Shown here in pieces: positions 15,761-22,349 of a stretch of 64,000 nucleotides of DNA. The position numbers were made by a program, and so were the translations under genes. Within the stretch, counting starts at the first letter, position 1. Each line of letters opens with the position of its first letter. The notes under the pieces were generated by a model. It had not been told where the DNA came from, did not search any database, and saw only the letters and a program-made list of their open reading frames with translations. Source of the stretch: a virus. The stretch is from positions 31,492-95,491 of IMG/VR virus record IMGVR_UViG_3300044644_000679; one strand, given 5' to 3'.

Positions 15761-16482
15761 AGCGAACTCCTAATCTTAATTAGTTCAATTAGTTTTTCAG
15801 TATCTTCTTCGTCATACTTATGCTCCATCTCATCAATTTTGCGATAGTAATACTTTCCGTCTTTTTCTTTAGTGAACAGATCATATGGATTCGCCCTGTA
15901 GTCTCTATCTAGCCACCAATTGTAAAGTTCCAAAATCTTTTGAGAGGCTATTGCTTGTGCTGTTGCCTTATTGTAATCTTCATCATCTGGATTAAAACCA
16001 TTATCTTCATTAAGTTTAAGGTCACAGGCCCAATTTAAATAGTCTAATCCTGCTTGTTTGCATCTTCCGTTAACAAACTTATAGTTACGCTCTGGATATG
16101 CTTTCATCAAATGAGCCTGATCACTCTCAACAAAAAGAACTAACTCATTAAAAAGACCATGAAGAATACGATAGTCAAGATCATAATACTTCCCCGGCTT
16201 TAGTCCTGTTCGTAAATAATGAAGTTTGTCAATATATCTGTTACGAACATAAACTTCTATGGTATAGTAAATATCCATAGGAAGATGCACAATGTCCTGT
16301 AAAAAGTTTAGAACTTCTTCAGCAATCCAGTGTCGTAAAGGGTGTTTTGTTTTAGATTCTTGTCTCCAAGTTTCCCATTCATCTAAACCTAATGCTAATG
16401 GCTTAGTGTTTCCCCTAATAAGGTCAGCGAAATGTGAGCAACTCCAGTAATTAATTCGGGATTGTTTTATAATTTTAAACAT
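15751..16482 (-). CDS. Conserved-looking phage hypothetical protein
   Basis: 243 aa, mostly helical. Contains SCSHFADLIRG, HPLRHWIAEEVLNFLQDI, LDYRILHGLFNELVLFVE and a C-terminal Asp/Glu-rich tail. It resembles large-phage proteins of unknown function that I recall but cannot name. Its start shares a base with the stop of 16482-16703. Confidence 0.65.
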   Translation of the reverse strand: MFKIIKQSRINYWSCSHFADLIRGNTKPLALGLDEWETWRQESKTKHPLRHWIAEEVLNFLQDIVHLPMDIYYTIEVYVRNRYIDKLHYLRTGLKPGKYYDLDYRILHGLFNELVLFVESDQAHLMKAYPERNYKFVNGRCKQAGLDYLNWACDLKLNEDNGFNPDDEDYNKATAQAIASQKILELYNWWLDRDYRANPYDLFTKEKDGKYYYRKIDEMEHKYDEEDTEKLIELIKIRSSLWT

Positions 16483-16703
16483 TATAGATCAATATTCACT
16501 TCATAATTGTTAAGTATTCTGTAAAACTCTTCTCTTATTTTGACTACAGCATCACGGGCATCTGTAAATGGATCACCATATTTTTCCCATGTGCGTAATG
16601 CTTCGCTTAAATCCCATAATACTTTTTGCATACGGATTGCTTGATTCATTACGTCATACTCACGCTGATCTTCTGGAAGATCAAATTCAAATGTAGCTTT
16701 CAT
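16482..16703 (-). CDS. Hypothetical helical protein
   Basis: 73 aa, MKATFEFDLPEDQREYDVM. The pattern of an N-terminal beta strand, acidic turn and long amphipathic helix (VLWDLSEALRTWEKYG) is seen in small phage proteins found next to the 243-aa type. Function unknown. Confidence 0.65.
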   Translation of the reverse strand: MKATFEFDLPEDQREYDVMNQAIRMQKVLWDLSEALRTWEKYGDPFTDARDAVVKIREEFYRILNNYEVNIDL

Positions 16704-16704
16704 A

Positions 16705-16953
16705 TTATTCCTTAAATTTAACCATTAAATATGTACCAAGAAACGCTCCAGACGCTAGCGGGATTAAGTAATAAATGTTCTTACTATATGATACTACGCC
16801 AAATGCCAGTAGACTGTAGATTATACTAGTCAAAACTGCTGCTGTAAAGGCCCGCTTTTTGTTAACGCTCATAATGTACCAAGCGTATAACATATCAATT
16901 GCAACATAAGTAACAAAGATTGTTAGTGCGGTTATGTAAGAAAAATCATTCAT
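16705..16953 (-). CDS. Membrane protein, three transmembrane segments
   Basis: 82 aa with hydrophobic stretches at about residues 5-26, 34-55 and 58-77, and a basic MVKFKE end. ATG overlaps the upstream stop (ATGA). Function unknown. Confidence 0.65.
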   Translation of the reverse strand: MNDFSYITALTIFVTYVAIDMLYAWYIMSVNKKRAFTAAVLTSIIYSLLAFGVVSYSKNIYYLIPLASGAFLGTYLMVKFKE

Positions 16954-17234
16954 GGGAAATATCTCTTTCCATTTAAAGGATCATGATCATATGGGTAATT
17001 GAATCCCCCTAAAACTTTTCGTTTTTTATCTTTGATAAAATGTAATACTTCAGTAAAACAATCTTCACACAAATCAATATCATACTCCATACCATCATCC
17101 TTGCAACCATAACCCCAAGTAGCACCAAGACTAGCCCATGATGGCCCCATATTTATGGTATCACAAGATTGACCACAGCAATCGCAAATGACATTATCAA
17201 TTGCTTTTCTAATTTCTTCTTTGTATGTTTTCAT
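16950..17234 (-). CDS. Zinc-binding hypothetical protein
   Basis: 94 aa. CDCCGQSC at residues 18-25 and LCEDCF near residue 55 supply CxxC pairs suited to a zinc site. The rest is Gly/Tyr/Asp-rich. Coupled to neighbours by ATGA. No enzymatic family recognised. Confidence 0.65.
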   Translation of the reverse strand: MKTYKEEIRKAIDNVICDCCGQSCDTINMGPSWASLGATWGYGCKDDGMEYDIDLCEDCFTEVLHFIKDKKRKVLGGFNYPYDHDPLNGKRYFP

Positions 17235-17329
17235 CTTTTAACTTTACTTACTATGTAAAGTATAGATCGTGCCAATAATATGCCACAACATACTTCAAAT
17301 ATTTTAAGCAGACTTGCTGACAACATCAT
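17231..17329 (-). CDS. 32-aa membrane peptide
   Basis: MMLSASLLKIFEVCCGILLA begins one hydrophobic helix ending in a basic SKVKR tail. TGA overlaps the next ATG, and the start lies inside the end of the upstream gene. No clear Shine-Dalgarno, so it depends on coupling. Confidence 0.45.
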   Translation of the reverse strand: MMLSASLLKIFEVCCGILLARSILYIVSKVKR

Positions 17330-17453
17330 ATTTAACGTCCTGTTGATGAATCTTTGGCTTTTTATAGCCCATAAATACTTGGCTAGTAATAACCCCCATA
17401 CCAGTTATGAGAGTTACTACTATACCCACGATAAATATGGTAAAATTGTTCAT
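17304..17453 (-). CDS. Small membrane protein
   Basis: 49 aa starting MNNFTIFIVGIVVTL, one transmembrane helix plus a cytoplasmic basic tail. The start overlaps the upstream stop (ATGA). The longer in-frame start lies within the upstream gene. Confidence 0.6.
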   Translation of the reverse strand: MNNFTIFIVGIVVTLITGMGVITSQVFMGYKKPKIHQQDVKYDVVSKSA

Positions 17454-17608
17454 TTGAATAAATTTCCTAAAGAAAGTATACTTGGAACCCACAATCCTAC
17501 GAATAGTGCCTGTTGCCTATTAAGGTCACTATCTCCTGCAAACCATAGTGTAACACTAAAAACAAAACTAGCAAATGCGGCAACAATAAAATAATTTCGA
17601 CTGTTCAT
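17450..17608 (-). CDS. 52-aa membrane protein
   Basis: MNSRNYFIVAAFASFVFSVT then a short loop (AGDSDLNRQQ) and a second hydrophobic segment: a two-pass hairpin. GGAATATT lies before the ATG and the TGA overlaps the next start. Confidence 0.6.
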   Translation of the reverse strand: MNSRNYFIVAAFASFVFSVTLWFAGDSDLNRQQALFVGLWVPSILSLGNLFK

Positions 17609-17622
17609 AATATTCCTTTTTG

Positions 17623-17805
17623 TTAAATTTGAAACCCCTTTAATATATCTAATATTCGTCGGGCTAACGCAGCGCCGCCGACAATTCTACCATCAGTATA
17701 ATCTTCACCATATCCAGCAGAAGATTCGTGATCTTTTTGATCTTGAACTTTTTCACTACACAGTTTGATAATCTCAAGTATTCTATCTTTTTGTTTCTGA
17801 TTCAT
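17623..17805 (-). CDS. Hypothetical protein
   Basis: 60 aa, MNQKQKDRILEIIKLCSEKV; two helices joined by an acidic Gly/Tyr loop (SSAGYGEDYTDGR). Overlaps 17783-17974 by 23 bases. Function unknown. Confidence 0.55.
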   Translation of the reverse strand: MNQKQKDRILEIIKLCSEKVQDQKDHESSAGYGEDYTDGRIVGGAALARRILDILKGFQI

Positions 17806-17974
17806 TTATATTAATACCTTGATTGTATCCTTCGTCATATGCTGCTTTTAGCCAATCTTTTATTTGTAACCAATTATCCACAGGATCTTTGGGGCATTTT
17901 ACAAGATCATCGTATATTCTCTCCATTCGTAAAGAAAATGATTCGACTTCTTCTAGCCATTCATTAAAAGTCAT
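17783..17974 (-). CDS. Hypothetical protein
   Basis: 63 aa, MTFNEWLEEVESFSLRMERI. Start forms a TAATG junction with 17974-18387. Helical and acidic. No family recognised. Confidence 0.6.
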   Translation of the reverse strand: MTFNEWLEEVESFSLRMERIYDDLVKCPKDPVDNWLQIKDWLKAAYDEGYNQGININESETKR

Positions 17975-18387
17975 TATACCACCGTATTGTCAGTTGTCAA
18001 CTCTCCATTACGAACAACATAATAAATAGGCTTGCCGGATGATCTAACATATTTTCGTCCACCATCAATCATATTACCATTATCAAATGCTTTATAATCG
18101 TGATGGAATTGAGAATATTGTAAATTACCATCATCGTCTTCTATCATGCCAAAAGTTAGTGATTCTACGCCATCAGCATTACTAATGTAAGCTTTTCCAT
18201 AATGCGGTCTTAATGAAAAATATCTGTTACCAAAATCTGGATGTGGAGTTTCCCTATAAAATATATCTGCTGGATTGTCATCGCTATTTATATCAGTAGT
18301 GCAAACATATTTAATAGGAACACCATCTCTTTGAGAATAATGCTCTACAATCTTATTTATATCGTTAATAGGAAAATGTTTTATCAT
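17974..18387 (-). CDS. Hypothetical protein
   Basis: 137 aa. Repeated short strands around RDGVPIKYVCTTDINSDDNP and GNRYFSLRPHYGKAYISN suggest a beta-rich fold. ATG overlaps the TGA of the 54-aa gene. No family recognised. Confidence 0.65.
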   Translation of the reverse strand: MIKHFPINDINKIVEHYSQRDGVPIKYVCTTDINSDDNPADIFYRETPHPDFGNRYFSLRPHYGKAYISNADGVESLTFGMIEDDDGNLQYSQFHHDYKAFDNGNMIDGGRKYVRSSGKPIYYVVRNGELTTDNTVV

Positions 18388-18548
18388 AGTAGTTTTTCTA
18401 GTTTTTTCTTAAGATCATTCATAACTTCTAATTCGATCTTCATGCATTCGGAAAGACCTTCCGGGCCACCGTGTATATCATCAAAGCTATCTTCAATTAA
18501 CCAAAGTATAACATCTATCTCGTCTTCTGTCAAGACTAGGTTTTTCAT
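18384..18548 (-). CDS. 54-aa acidic protein
   Basis: MKNLVLTEDEIDVILWLIED begins a helical acidic protein that ends in a Lys-rich helix (NDLKKKLEKLL). Its ATG overlaps the upstream stop (ATGA). Function unknown. Confidence 0.6.
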   Translation of the reverse strand: MKNLVLTEDEIDVILWLIEDSFDDIHGGPEGLSECMKIELEVMNDLKKKLEKLL

Positions 18549-18733
18549 AAAATTTTGTGCTGTTTCAATATTTTATATAGATCTTTAAGCTCACTAATAT
18601 CTATTCTCAGTTCATGTGGATCGCTATTATTATAACTGAAAACTCTCACAAGATAAGGTTTGTTTTTTAATTTTTTGTTATAGTGAATTTCTATTAAGTC
18701 ATATTCAAGGACTATGGTGCGAAATAGTGTCAT
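18545..18733 (-). CDS. Hypothetical protein
   Basis: 62 aa starting MTLFRTIVLEYDLIE. An in-frame ATG 18 bases upstream is inside the inverted repeat at 18737-18782, so the shorter start is preferred. Basic, alpha/beta pattern. First gene of the chain down to 17231. Confidence 0.55.
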   Translation of the reverse strand: MTLFRTIVLEYDLIEIHYNKKLKNKPYLVRVFSYNNSDPHELRIDISELKDLYKILKQHKIL

Positions 18734-18736
18734 AAT

Positions 18737-18782
18737 GAGATACCTAGCCAACTACTAAAAACTTCATTGGCTAGGCAATCTC
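18737..18782 (-). promoter_or_regulatory. Long inverted repeat before a start codon
   Basis: GAGAT and CCTAGCCAA pair with TTGGCTAGG and ATCTC around a 13-nt loop, giving about 14 bp. It ends 4 bases before the start of 18545-18733 and has no T run, so it may end the upstream transcript by another means or mask the ribosome site. Confidence 0.6.
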
Positions 18783-18789
18783 ACTAAAT

Positions 18790-18999
18790 TCAGTTACAGC
18801 AACTGCTGCCGCACTGGCGACTCTGCCTAGCCTTCTTTACAATACGAAATGGTGCTGTTAGAACACGCTTTGTTACGCTCACAACCGTTGATCCAGCCTT
18901 CCTAACTGGATTAGTCGAACATGACCCGCTGCAACAATCTGCACTAGCAAGTGTAGCAGACCCAAGAACAATTGCAACCGCACAAATTAGATTCTTCAT
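18790..18999 (-). CDS. Secreted Cys-rich basic peptide
   Basis: 69 aa. Residues 1-20 are a clear Sec signal peptide with an ASA-type cleavage site. The mature 49 aa are strongly basic (VTKRVLTAPFRIVKKARQSR) and flanked by paired cysteines: DCCSGSC at the start and QCGSSCC at the end, suiting disulfide cross-links. No family recognised. Loosely similar short Cys-bounded exported peptides come to mind from Planctomycetes, but this is a weak impression. The exported thioredoxin at 14037 could act on it. Confidence 0.75.
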   Translation of the reverse strand: MKNLICAVAIVLGSATLASADCCSGSCSTNPVRKAGSTVVSVTKRVLTAPFRIVKKARQSRQCGSSCCN

Positions 19000-19035
19000 A
19001 AATTCTCCTTAATTAGAAATTAAAACAAAAGAATA

Positions 19036-19073
19036 GGTAAGGCGGGCCAATGGTTAAATTATCCCGCCCTACC
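19036..19073 (-). terminator. Terminator-like hairpin
   Basis: Stem GGTAGGGCGGG/CCCGCCTTACC with a 16-nt loop, followed by a T-rich stretch TATTCTTTTGTTTT. It lies just after the stop of 19085-19324. Confidence 0.75.
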
Positions 19074-19084
19074 ATATTCAACAA

Positions 19085-19324
19085 TTATAATTGAACAAAG
19101 AGTTCGCCTTTTGGTCTAAGCCAAGGACTAACCTTTGACAATTTTACCATCTTGTTGATTCTACCACGATTGTCTTTGTGGCGACCAATAATATGGATTT
19201 CTCCTTCAACGTCTTTTTGTGTCCAAGTATAGTTATTGATTACGCTATTTGGATCAACGTTATCATCACCGTAGATTTCACCTTGAACATGAAATTTTAC
19301 AACTCTGTCAAATATTTTAGCCAT
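19085..19324 (-). CDS. Hypothetical protein
   Basis: 79 aa, beta-rich and basic (VVKFHVQGEIYGDD, VEGEIHIIGRHKDNRGRINK). GAGGTGT precedes the start. Last gene before a hairpin terminator. No family recognised. Confidence 0.65.
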   Translation of the reverse strand: MAKIFDRVVKFHVQGEIYGDDNVDPNSVINNYTWTQKDVEGEIHIIGRHKDNRGRINKMVKLSKVSPWLRPKGELFVQL

Positions 19325-19347
19325 GATACACCTCTCTTTATTTATGA

Positions 19348-19611
19348 TTATATAGTTTGTCGGGCCTTACGAGAAAATTCTGATCCTTTTCCCACTACAG
19401 ATTCTACAATATGATCTTCTAAAACTTCTGGACAGAATTTATTGATTTCACTTTGTAGAGTATCAACTGGATAGTTGATTTTCTCCTTGAAGAAGTAATC
19501 TTTAAATTCTTCTAGTAGCTCTAGGTTATCCATTCTACTTGTAATGTAGTCTGTATACCTTCTAACAACATAGGGTTTATTATCTTCCGTAATTGTCATT
19601 ATACGTTTCAT
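19348..19611 (-). CDS. Hypothetical protein, paralogue of 19614-19859
   Basis: 87 aa starting MKRIMTITEDNKPYVVRR behind GGGAGG. It aligns over its length with its upstream neighbour: YTDYITSRMDNLELLEEFKD against the neighbour's YIDHILGSLNFMEIKDRLRD, then DYFFKEK/DYLEVEK, then SEIN/AEIR and CPEVLEDH/APDVLVDN. A tandem duplication. The domain resembles small conserved phage proteins of unknown role. Confidence 0.75.
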   Translation of the reverse strand: MKRIMTITEDNKPYVVRRYTDYITSRMDNLELLEEFKDYFFKEKINYPVDTLQSEINKFCPEVLEDHIVESVVGKGSEFSRKARQTI

Positions 19612-19613
19612 GA

Positions 19614-19859
19614 TTACCTCCCACTCTTTGTTAAAGTGGCTGGGCCTTTCATGTCTTCCCAATTATCCACTAGCACATCTGGTGCTTCGTGTCTAATCTC
19701 TGCCTCTAACGCAGAAACGGAAGAATGATCTTTCTCGACCTCTAGATAATCTCTTAGTCTATCTTTAATCTCCATAAAGTTTAAAGATCCTAAAATATGG
19801 TCGATATACTTACGTTGAAACTCAGTCCTATTCTGTTCTGTTAAAACTTTAGTCTTCAT
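19614..19859 (-). CDS. Hypothetical protein, paralogue of 19348-19611
   Basis: 81 aa, MKTKVLTEQNRTEFQRKYID. Partner of the tandem pair described at 19348. Strong ribosome site AGGTGA follows a leader hairpin (CATAGAAA/TTTCTATG) that ends 5 bases before it. First gene of this short operon. Confidence 0.75.
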   Translation of the reverse strand: MKTKVLTEQNRTEFQRKYIDHILGSLNFMEIKDRLRDYLEVEKDHSSVSALEAEIRHEAPDVLVDNWEDMKGPATLTKSGR

Positions 19860-20035
19860 AAATCACCTCATAGAAAAAGTTAGATACCTTTCTATGATTC
19901 CTTTGTTCTCCGTAGTTCCACCACAGCTAACTCAGGCTTCGTAGTAACATCGAAAGATGTTTAAGCGGCAGATTCCCACCGCATCTAAATTATTATAGCC
20001 CCTAACCTTTTTCAGACACACTAATTTTTTCTACA
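19860..20035 (-). promoter_or_regulatory. Structured 5' leader with -10 element
   Basis: TATAAT at 19994-19999 without a good -35, then about 130 nt of leader. It has hairpin GCGG/CCGC inside GATG/CATC at 19956-19985, a GC-mixed stretch unlike the AT-rich surroundings, and the hairpin CATAGAAA/TTTCTATG just before the ribosome site of 19614-19859. I do not recognise a known riboswitch class. Confidence 0.45.
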
Positions 20036-20077
20036 GGTGTAGGATTATTTTCTTATTTTATAAGTTAGGAAAATAGT

Positions 20078-20281
20078 TCATTCTTGAGGAACAATCTTAT
20101 TGTCATCAACAACACACTGTCTCAAAAGATTAACAGCAGTTTCCAATAAGGAATTGGTTGTTTTCAAATCATCAGCAAGAGTATGTTCTATATTACCACC
20201 ATTAAGAAGTCCTAACATAAAAAGTCTTTCTTCATAATCAAGCAAGAACTCTTGAACATCTTTTCTGAGTTTATCGTTCAT
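20078..20281 (-). CDS. Hypothetical protein
   Basis: 67 aa, MNDKLRKDVQEFLLDYEERL, helical. A 47-aa protein at 21268 shares the MxxELKDRIxxF opening and EN-type ending, suggesting distant relatedness. Coupled by ATGA to 20278-20478. Confidence 0.6.
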   Translation of the reverse strand: MNDKLRKDVQEFLLDYEERLFMLGLLNGGNIEHTLADDLKTTNSLLETAVNLLRQCVVDDNKIVPQE

Positions 20282-20478
20282 TCTTCATTCTCTCTATACA
20301 AAGGATAGTCTTGTTCATTCTTTAGTAGTTTTTCGGCCAATCCCAATATCTCCCGCTCACTCCAACCACTAAAATATCCCCTCATATAAATTTGGGTCAA
20401 TTCATTACGAGGAGTATTCTCATAATATTTCTGCACAGATTCTATCCAAGTTTTGGTGGCTTGTTGTAGACGATTCAT
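20278..20478 (-). CDS. Hypothetical protein
   Basis: 66 aa, MNRLQQATKTWIESVQKYYE, helical. ATG overlaps the TGA of the 32-aa peptide gene. Function unknown. Confidence 0.6.
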   Translation of the reverse strand: MNRLQQATKTWIESVQKYYENTPRNELTQIYMRGYFSGWSEREILGLAEKLLKNEQDYPLYRENEE

Positions 20479-20573
20479 TTGTTATACTCAACTATCCTAT
20501 CTATAAATTTTAGACATTGCATAAATGCAATAAAATAAAGAAGATAATATTCCCAACGAGGTATAGTTATCAT
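20475..20573 (-). CDS. 32-aa membrane-type peptide
   Basis: MITIPRWEYYLLYFIAFMQC begins an aromatic-rich hydrophobic helix followed by a charged tail. TAATG and ATGA junctions join it to both neighbours. Confidence 0.5.
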   Translation of the reverse strand: MITIPRWEYYLLYFIAFMQCLKFIDRIVEYNK

Positions 20574-20695
20574 TAGTTATTCTCCAAATATTCACAAATC
20601 ATACTACTCAAACCTATTGGCACAATTACTACAAAAAACAAAAATCCCAAAATCAATAGTGAGTATACTATAATATCCTCTTTAGTTAGTTTCAT
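20573..20695 (-). CDS. 40-aa membrane peptide
   Basis: MKLTKEDIIVYSLLILGFLF: one transmembrane helix with a short Glu/Asn tail. ATG overlaps the next stop and the stop forms TAATG with the 32-aa peptide gene. Confidence 0.55.
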   Translation of the reverse strand: MKLTKEDIIVYSLLILGFLFFVVIVPIGLSSMICEYLENN

Positions 20696-20907
20696 TTCTT
20701 TTCCTCAAAGACTTTCATAAAATTTTCTTTCTGTTCTTTAGTGGGTCTTAAAATCACAGGGTTGTCTTTAGGATTCGCCCACAATGGAATAATATGTCCA
20801 TCAGAACAGTTATTTCGATGAGCAACTGCTTGATGATATGATACAAAAACAGAATAAGAATCTGGTTGCATAACGGCCCATGCCATAGGCTCTCGTTCAA
20901 TCATCAT
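20692..20907 (-). CDS. Hypothetical protein
   Basis: 71 aa starting MMIEREPMAWAVMQPDSYSV behind GGGAAAAG, with an 11-base overlap with the upstream gene. FVSYHQAVAHRNNCSDGHIIPLW may be a compact alpha/beta domain. No family recognised. Confidence 0.6.
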   Translation of the reverse strand: MMIEREPMAWAVMQPDSYSVFVSYHQAVAHRNNCSDGHIIPLWANPKDNPVILRPTKEQKENFMKVFEEKK

Positions 20908-21067
20908 TTCTTTTCCCTGCAAAAAAAGTTTCGTTCCATACAAATCCTAACAAAAATCCAACAGATAGCATATTAATCAAAGGATCGCTCCAAACTAAAA
21001 GAGAACATATAAAAATAGCAGTGCTAAAATAGACTATTACTACTTTATGTATTATAGTCCAATCCAT
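20897..21067 (-). CDS. 56-aa two-pass membrane protein
   Basis: MDWTIIHKVVIVYFSTAIFI then LLVWSDPLINMLSVGFLLG: two hydrophobic helices and a basic tail. Linked to neighbours in the chain. Function unknown. Confidence 0.55.
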   Translation of the reverse strand: MDWTIIHKVVIVYFSTAIFICSLLVWSDPLINMLSVGFLLGFVWNETFFAGKRNDD

Positions 21068-21069
21068 AA

Positions 21070-21264
21070 TTACTTATTCTCCAAATCAGTTGGTCGATAA
21101 CAACCGCCATATACTAGCATTGTTTTATCAGCACATTGTTCCCATAACACTTCTCGTTCTTTTAGTCTACGAATCTCTGCAATTAATTGTCCAACAACTT
21201 CATCACCAGGAGGAGGAAGCAAATGTCTACAAATATCCATGCGACCTATTTCATCTTGTTCCAT
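21070..21264 (-). CDS. Hypothetical protein
   Basis: 64 aa, MEQDEIGRMDICRHLLPPPG. The VVGQLIAEIRRLKEREVLWE helix is amphipathic. Spaced 3 bases from the next start. Function unknown. Confidence 0.55.
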   Translation of the reverse strand: MEQDEIGRMDICRHLLPPPGDEVVGQLIAEIRRLKEREVLWEQCADKTMLVYGGCYRPTDLENK

Positions 21265-21267
21265 TAG

Positions 21268-21411
21268 TTATTCTCCAATAGTTTCTTCTAACAGACTAAT
21301 AGCCGTTTCTAAAAATAAATCATAATCGGCCAATCCCATAGTCTCATCATCAATAGTATTATCCCAACTAACAATAAAGTTTTTGATTCTATCCTTGAGT
21401 TCGTTAGTCAT
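21268..21411 (-). CDS. 47-aa hypothetical protein
   Basis: MTNELKDRIKNFIVSWDNTI: a helical acidic peptide. First gene after tRNA-Arg in the transcript from the promoter at 21543-21571. TTGGAGAAAAATA lies before its start. Confidence 0.55.
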   Translation of the reverse strand: MTNELKDRIKNFIVSWDNTIDDETMGLADYDLFLETAISLLEETIGE

Positions 21412-21438
21412 TATTTTTCTCCAAATAGTTATCAATAG

Positions 21439-21510
21439 TAGCCCCAAGAGGAATTGAACCCCTAATCACTTTTTAGAAGAAAGTTGTTATATCCGTTTAA
21501 CTATGGGGCC
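21439..21510 (-). tRNA. tRNA-Arg, anticodon UCU
   Basis: 72 nt. Acceptor GGCCCCA/TGGGGCT, discriminator A, anticodon stem ACTTT/AAAGT around loop CTTCTAA, T loop TTCAATT. It reads AGA, a codon common in AT-rich genes. CCA not encoded. Confidence 0.93.
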
Positions 21511-21542
21511 AAATCAAAACTTAAAACGTTTTGGTGTATTGT

Positions 21543-21571
21543 ATTATAGCGTCTACCTTATGGAATGTCAA
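21543..21571 (-). promoter_or_regulatory. Sigma70-type promoter of tRNA-Arg
   Basis: -35 TTGACA, 17-bp spacer, -10 TATAAT, a perfect match. Its -35 overlaps the Shine-Dalgarno region of the opposite-strand HNH gene. Confidence 0.88.
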
Positions 21572-21581
21572 GGAGTTAATC

Positions 21582-22040
21582 ATGAATCTCAAACATCATT
21601 ATACAAAAGAAGTATTATCAAAAATTTGTGCAGAATCTTATAGTTATAGACAATGTTTAGAAAAAATGAATATAGTTGCAGCAGGGGGTAACTATGCTTG
21701 TCTTAAAAAACATATTGAATTGCATAATATTGACATCTCTCATTTTACACTACAGGGTTGGAATAGAGGTAAAATAATTGGTCCTAAACGTCCAATAGAA
21801 GATTATCTTTCTAATAAAGCTGGAATACAAAGTTGGAAACTGAAACGTAGGCTCATAAAAGAAAATATTTTGGAACATAAATGCAATAATTGTAAACAAA
21901 AAACTTGGCTTAATCAACTTATTCCAATTGAGTTACATCATAAAGATGGTAATCATTTGAATAATGAACTGTCAAATTTAGAGTTATTGTGTCCTAATTG
22001 TCATGCTTTAACTGATAACTATCGTGCTAAAAATAAATAG
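21582..22040 (+). CDS. HNH endonuclease beside intron-containing tRNA
   Basis: 152 aa starting MNLKHHYTKEVLSKICAES, with AAGGAG 6 bases upstream. HNH core near the C-terminus: HKCNNCKQKTWLNQLIPIEL then HHKDGNHLNNELSNLELLCP and NCHALTDNY. N-terminal helical region probably binds DNA. It runs opposite to all neighbours, and its last 3 bases overlap the 3' end of the intron-bearing tRNA, a typical position for a homing nuclease gene near its target. More AT-rich than its surroundings. Confidence 0.9.
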   Translation: MNLKHHYTKEVLSKICAESYSYRQCLEKMNIVAAGGNYACLKKHIELHNIDISHFTLQGWNRGKIIGPKRPIEDYLSNKAGIQSWKLKRRLIKENILEHKCNNCKQKTWLNQLIPIELHHKDGNHLNNELSNLELLCPNCHALTDNYRAKNK

Positions 22041-22306
22041 GAGTAGTCGGATTCGAACCGACACTTTAAGGATTTTCTTACTACTATAGTTTTCACTACC
22101 ATTTCTGTTTGTAGTCTGGACTTTATCTTAACCATAACTTTCGTTTTAGGTTCCTGCCGTTAAGTCTCTACACCTTCATATTTCTATGCTTGGCTCGGTA
22201 TTAGCAGTTAAGCCTTCACCGAATTTGACAGGTTCTACATTAAAAGTTTCCTTTTATGCACTCAAATTGTATAAGTCCTTTGCCTCTGCCGTTGGGCTAT
22301 ACTCCC
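22038..22306 (-). tRNA. tRNA with UAA anticodon, split by a group I intron
   Basis: Exons 22273-22306 (34 nt) and 22038-22076 (39 nt) give a 73-nt tRNA: acceptor GGGAGTA/TACTCCT, discriminator A, anticodon stem AAGGA/TCCTT, loop CTT|AAAA with the intron after U34. The anticodon is UAA (leucine codon UUA). The variable region is only AAAGT, 5 nt, whereas bacterial tRNA-Leu has a long variable arm. So either it is an atypical leucine tRNA or its charging differs. T arm GTCGG/CCGAC. CCA not encoded. Confidence 0.88.
22077..22272 (-). other. Group I intron (IC3-like), 196 nt
   Basis: P1 pairs exon ACUU with guide GAGU, placing a U-G pair at the 5' splice site; the intron ends in G. Core words in order: TGTCAAATTCGG, then CCGAGCCAAGC, then GGTGTAGAGACTTAACGGC, then TTAAGATAAAGTCC. 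These match, word by word, the small IC3 introns of bacterial tRNA genes (Azoarcus tRNA-Ile, cyanobacterial tRNA-Leu). Insertion is at the U34|A35 site used in cyanobacterial tRNA-Leu(UAA). No open reading frame is inside; the nearby HNH gene may serve mobility. Confidence 0.92.
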
Positions 22307-22320
22307 GTGTTCACTTCTTC

Positions 22321-22349
22321 ATCATACCACTATCATCGGCTCTTGTCAA
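22321..22349 (-). promoter_or_regulatory. Sigma70-type promoter of the split tRNA
   Basis: -35 TTGACA, 17-bp spacer with GCCGATG, -10 TATGAT after TGG. The stop codon of 22333-22503 lies inside it. Confidence 0.88.
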
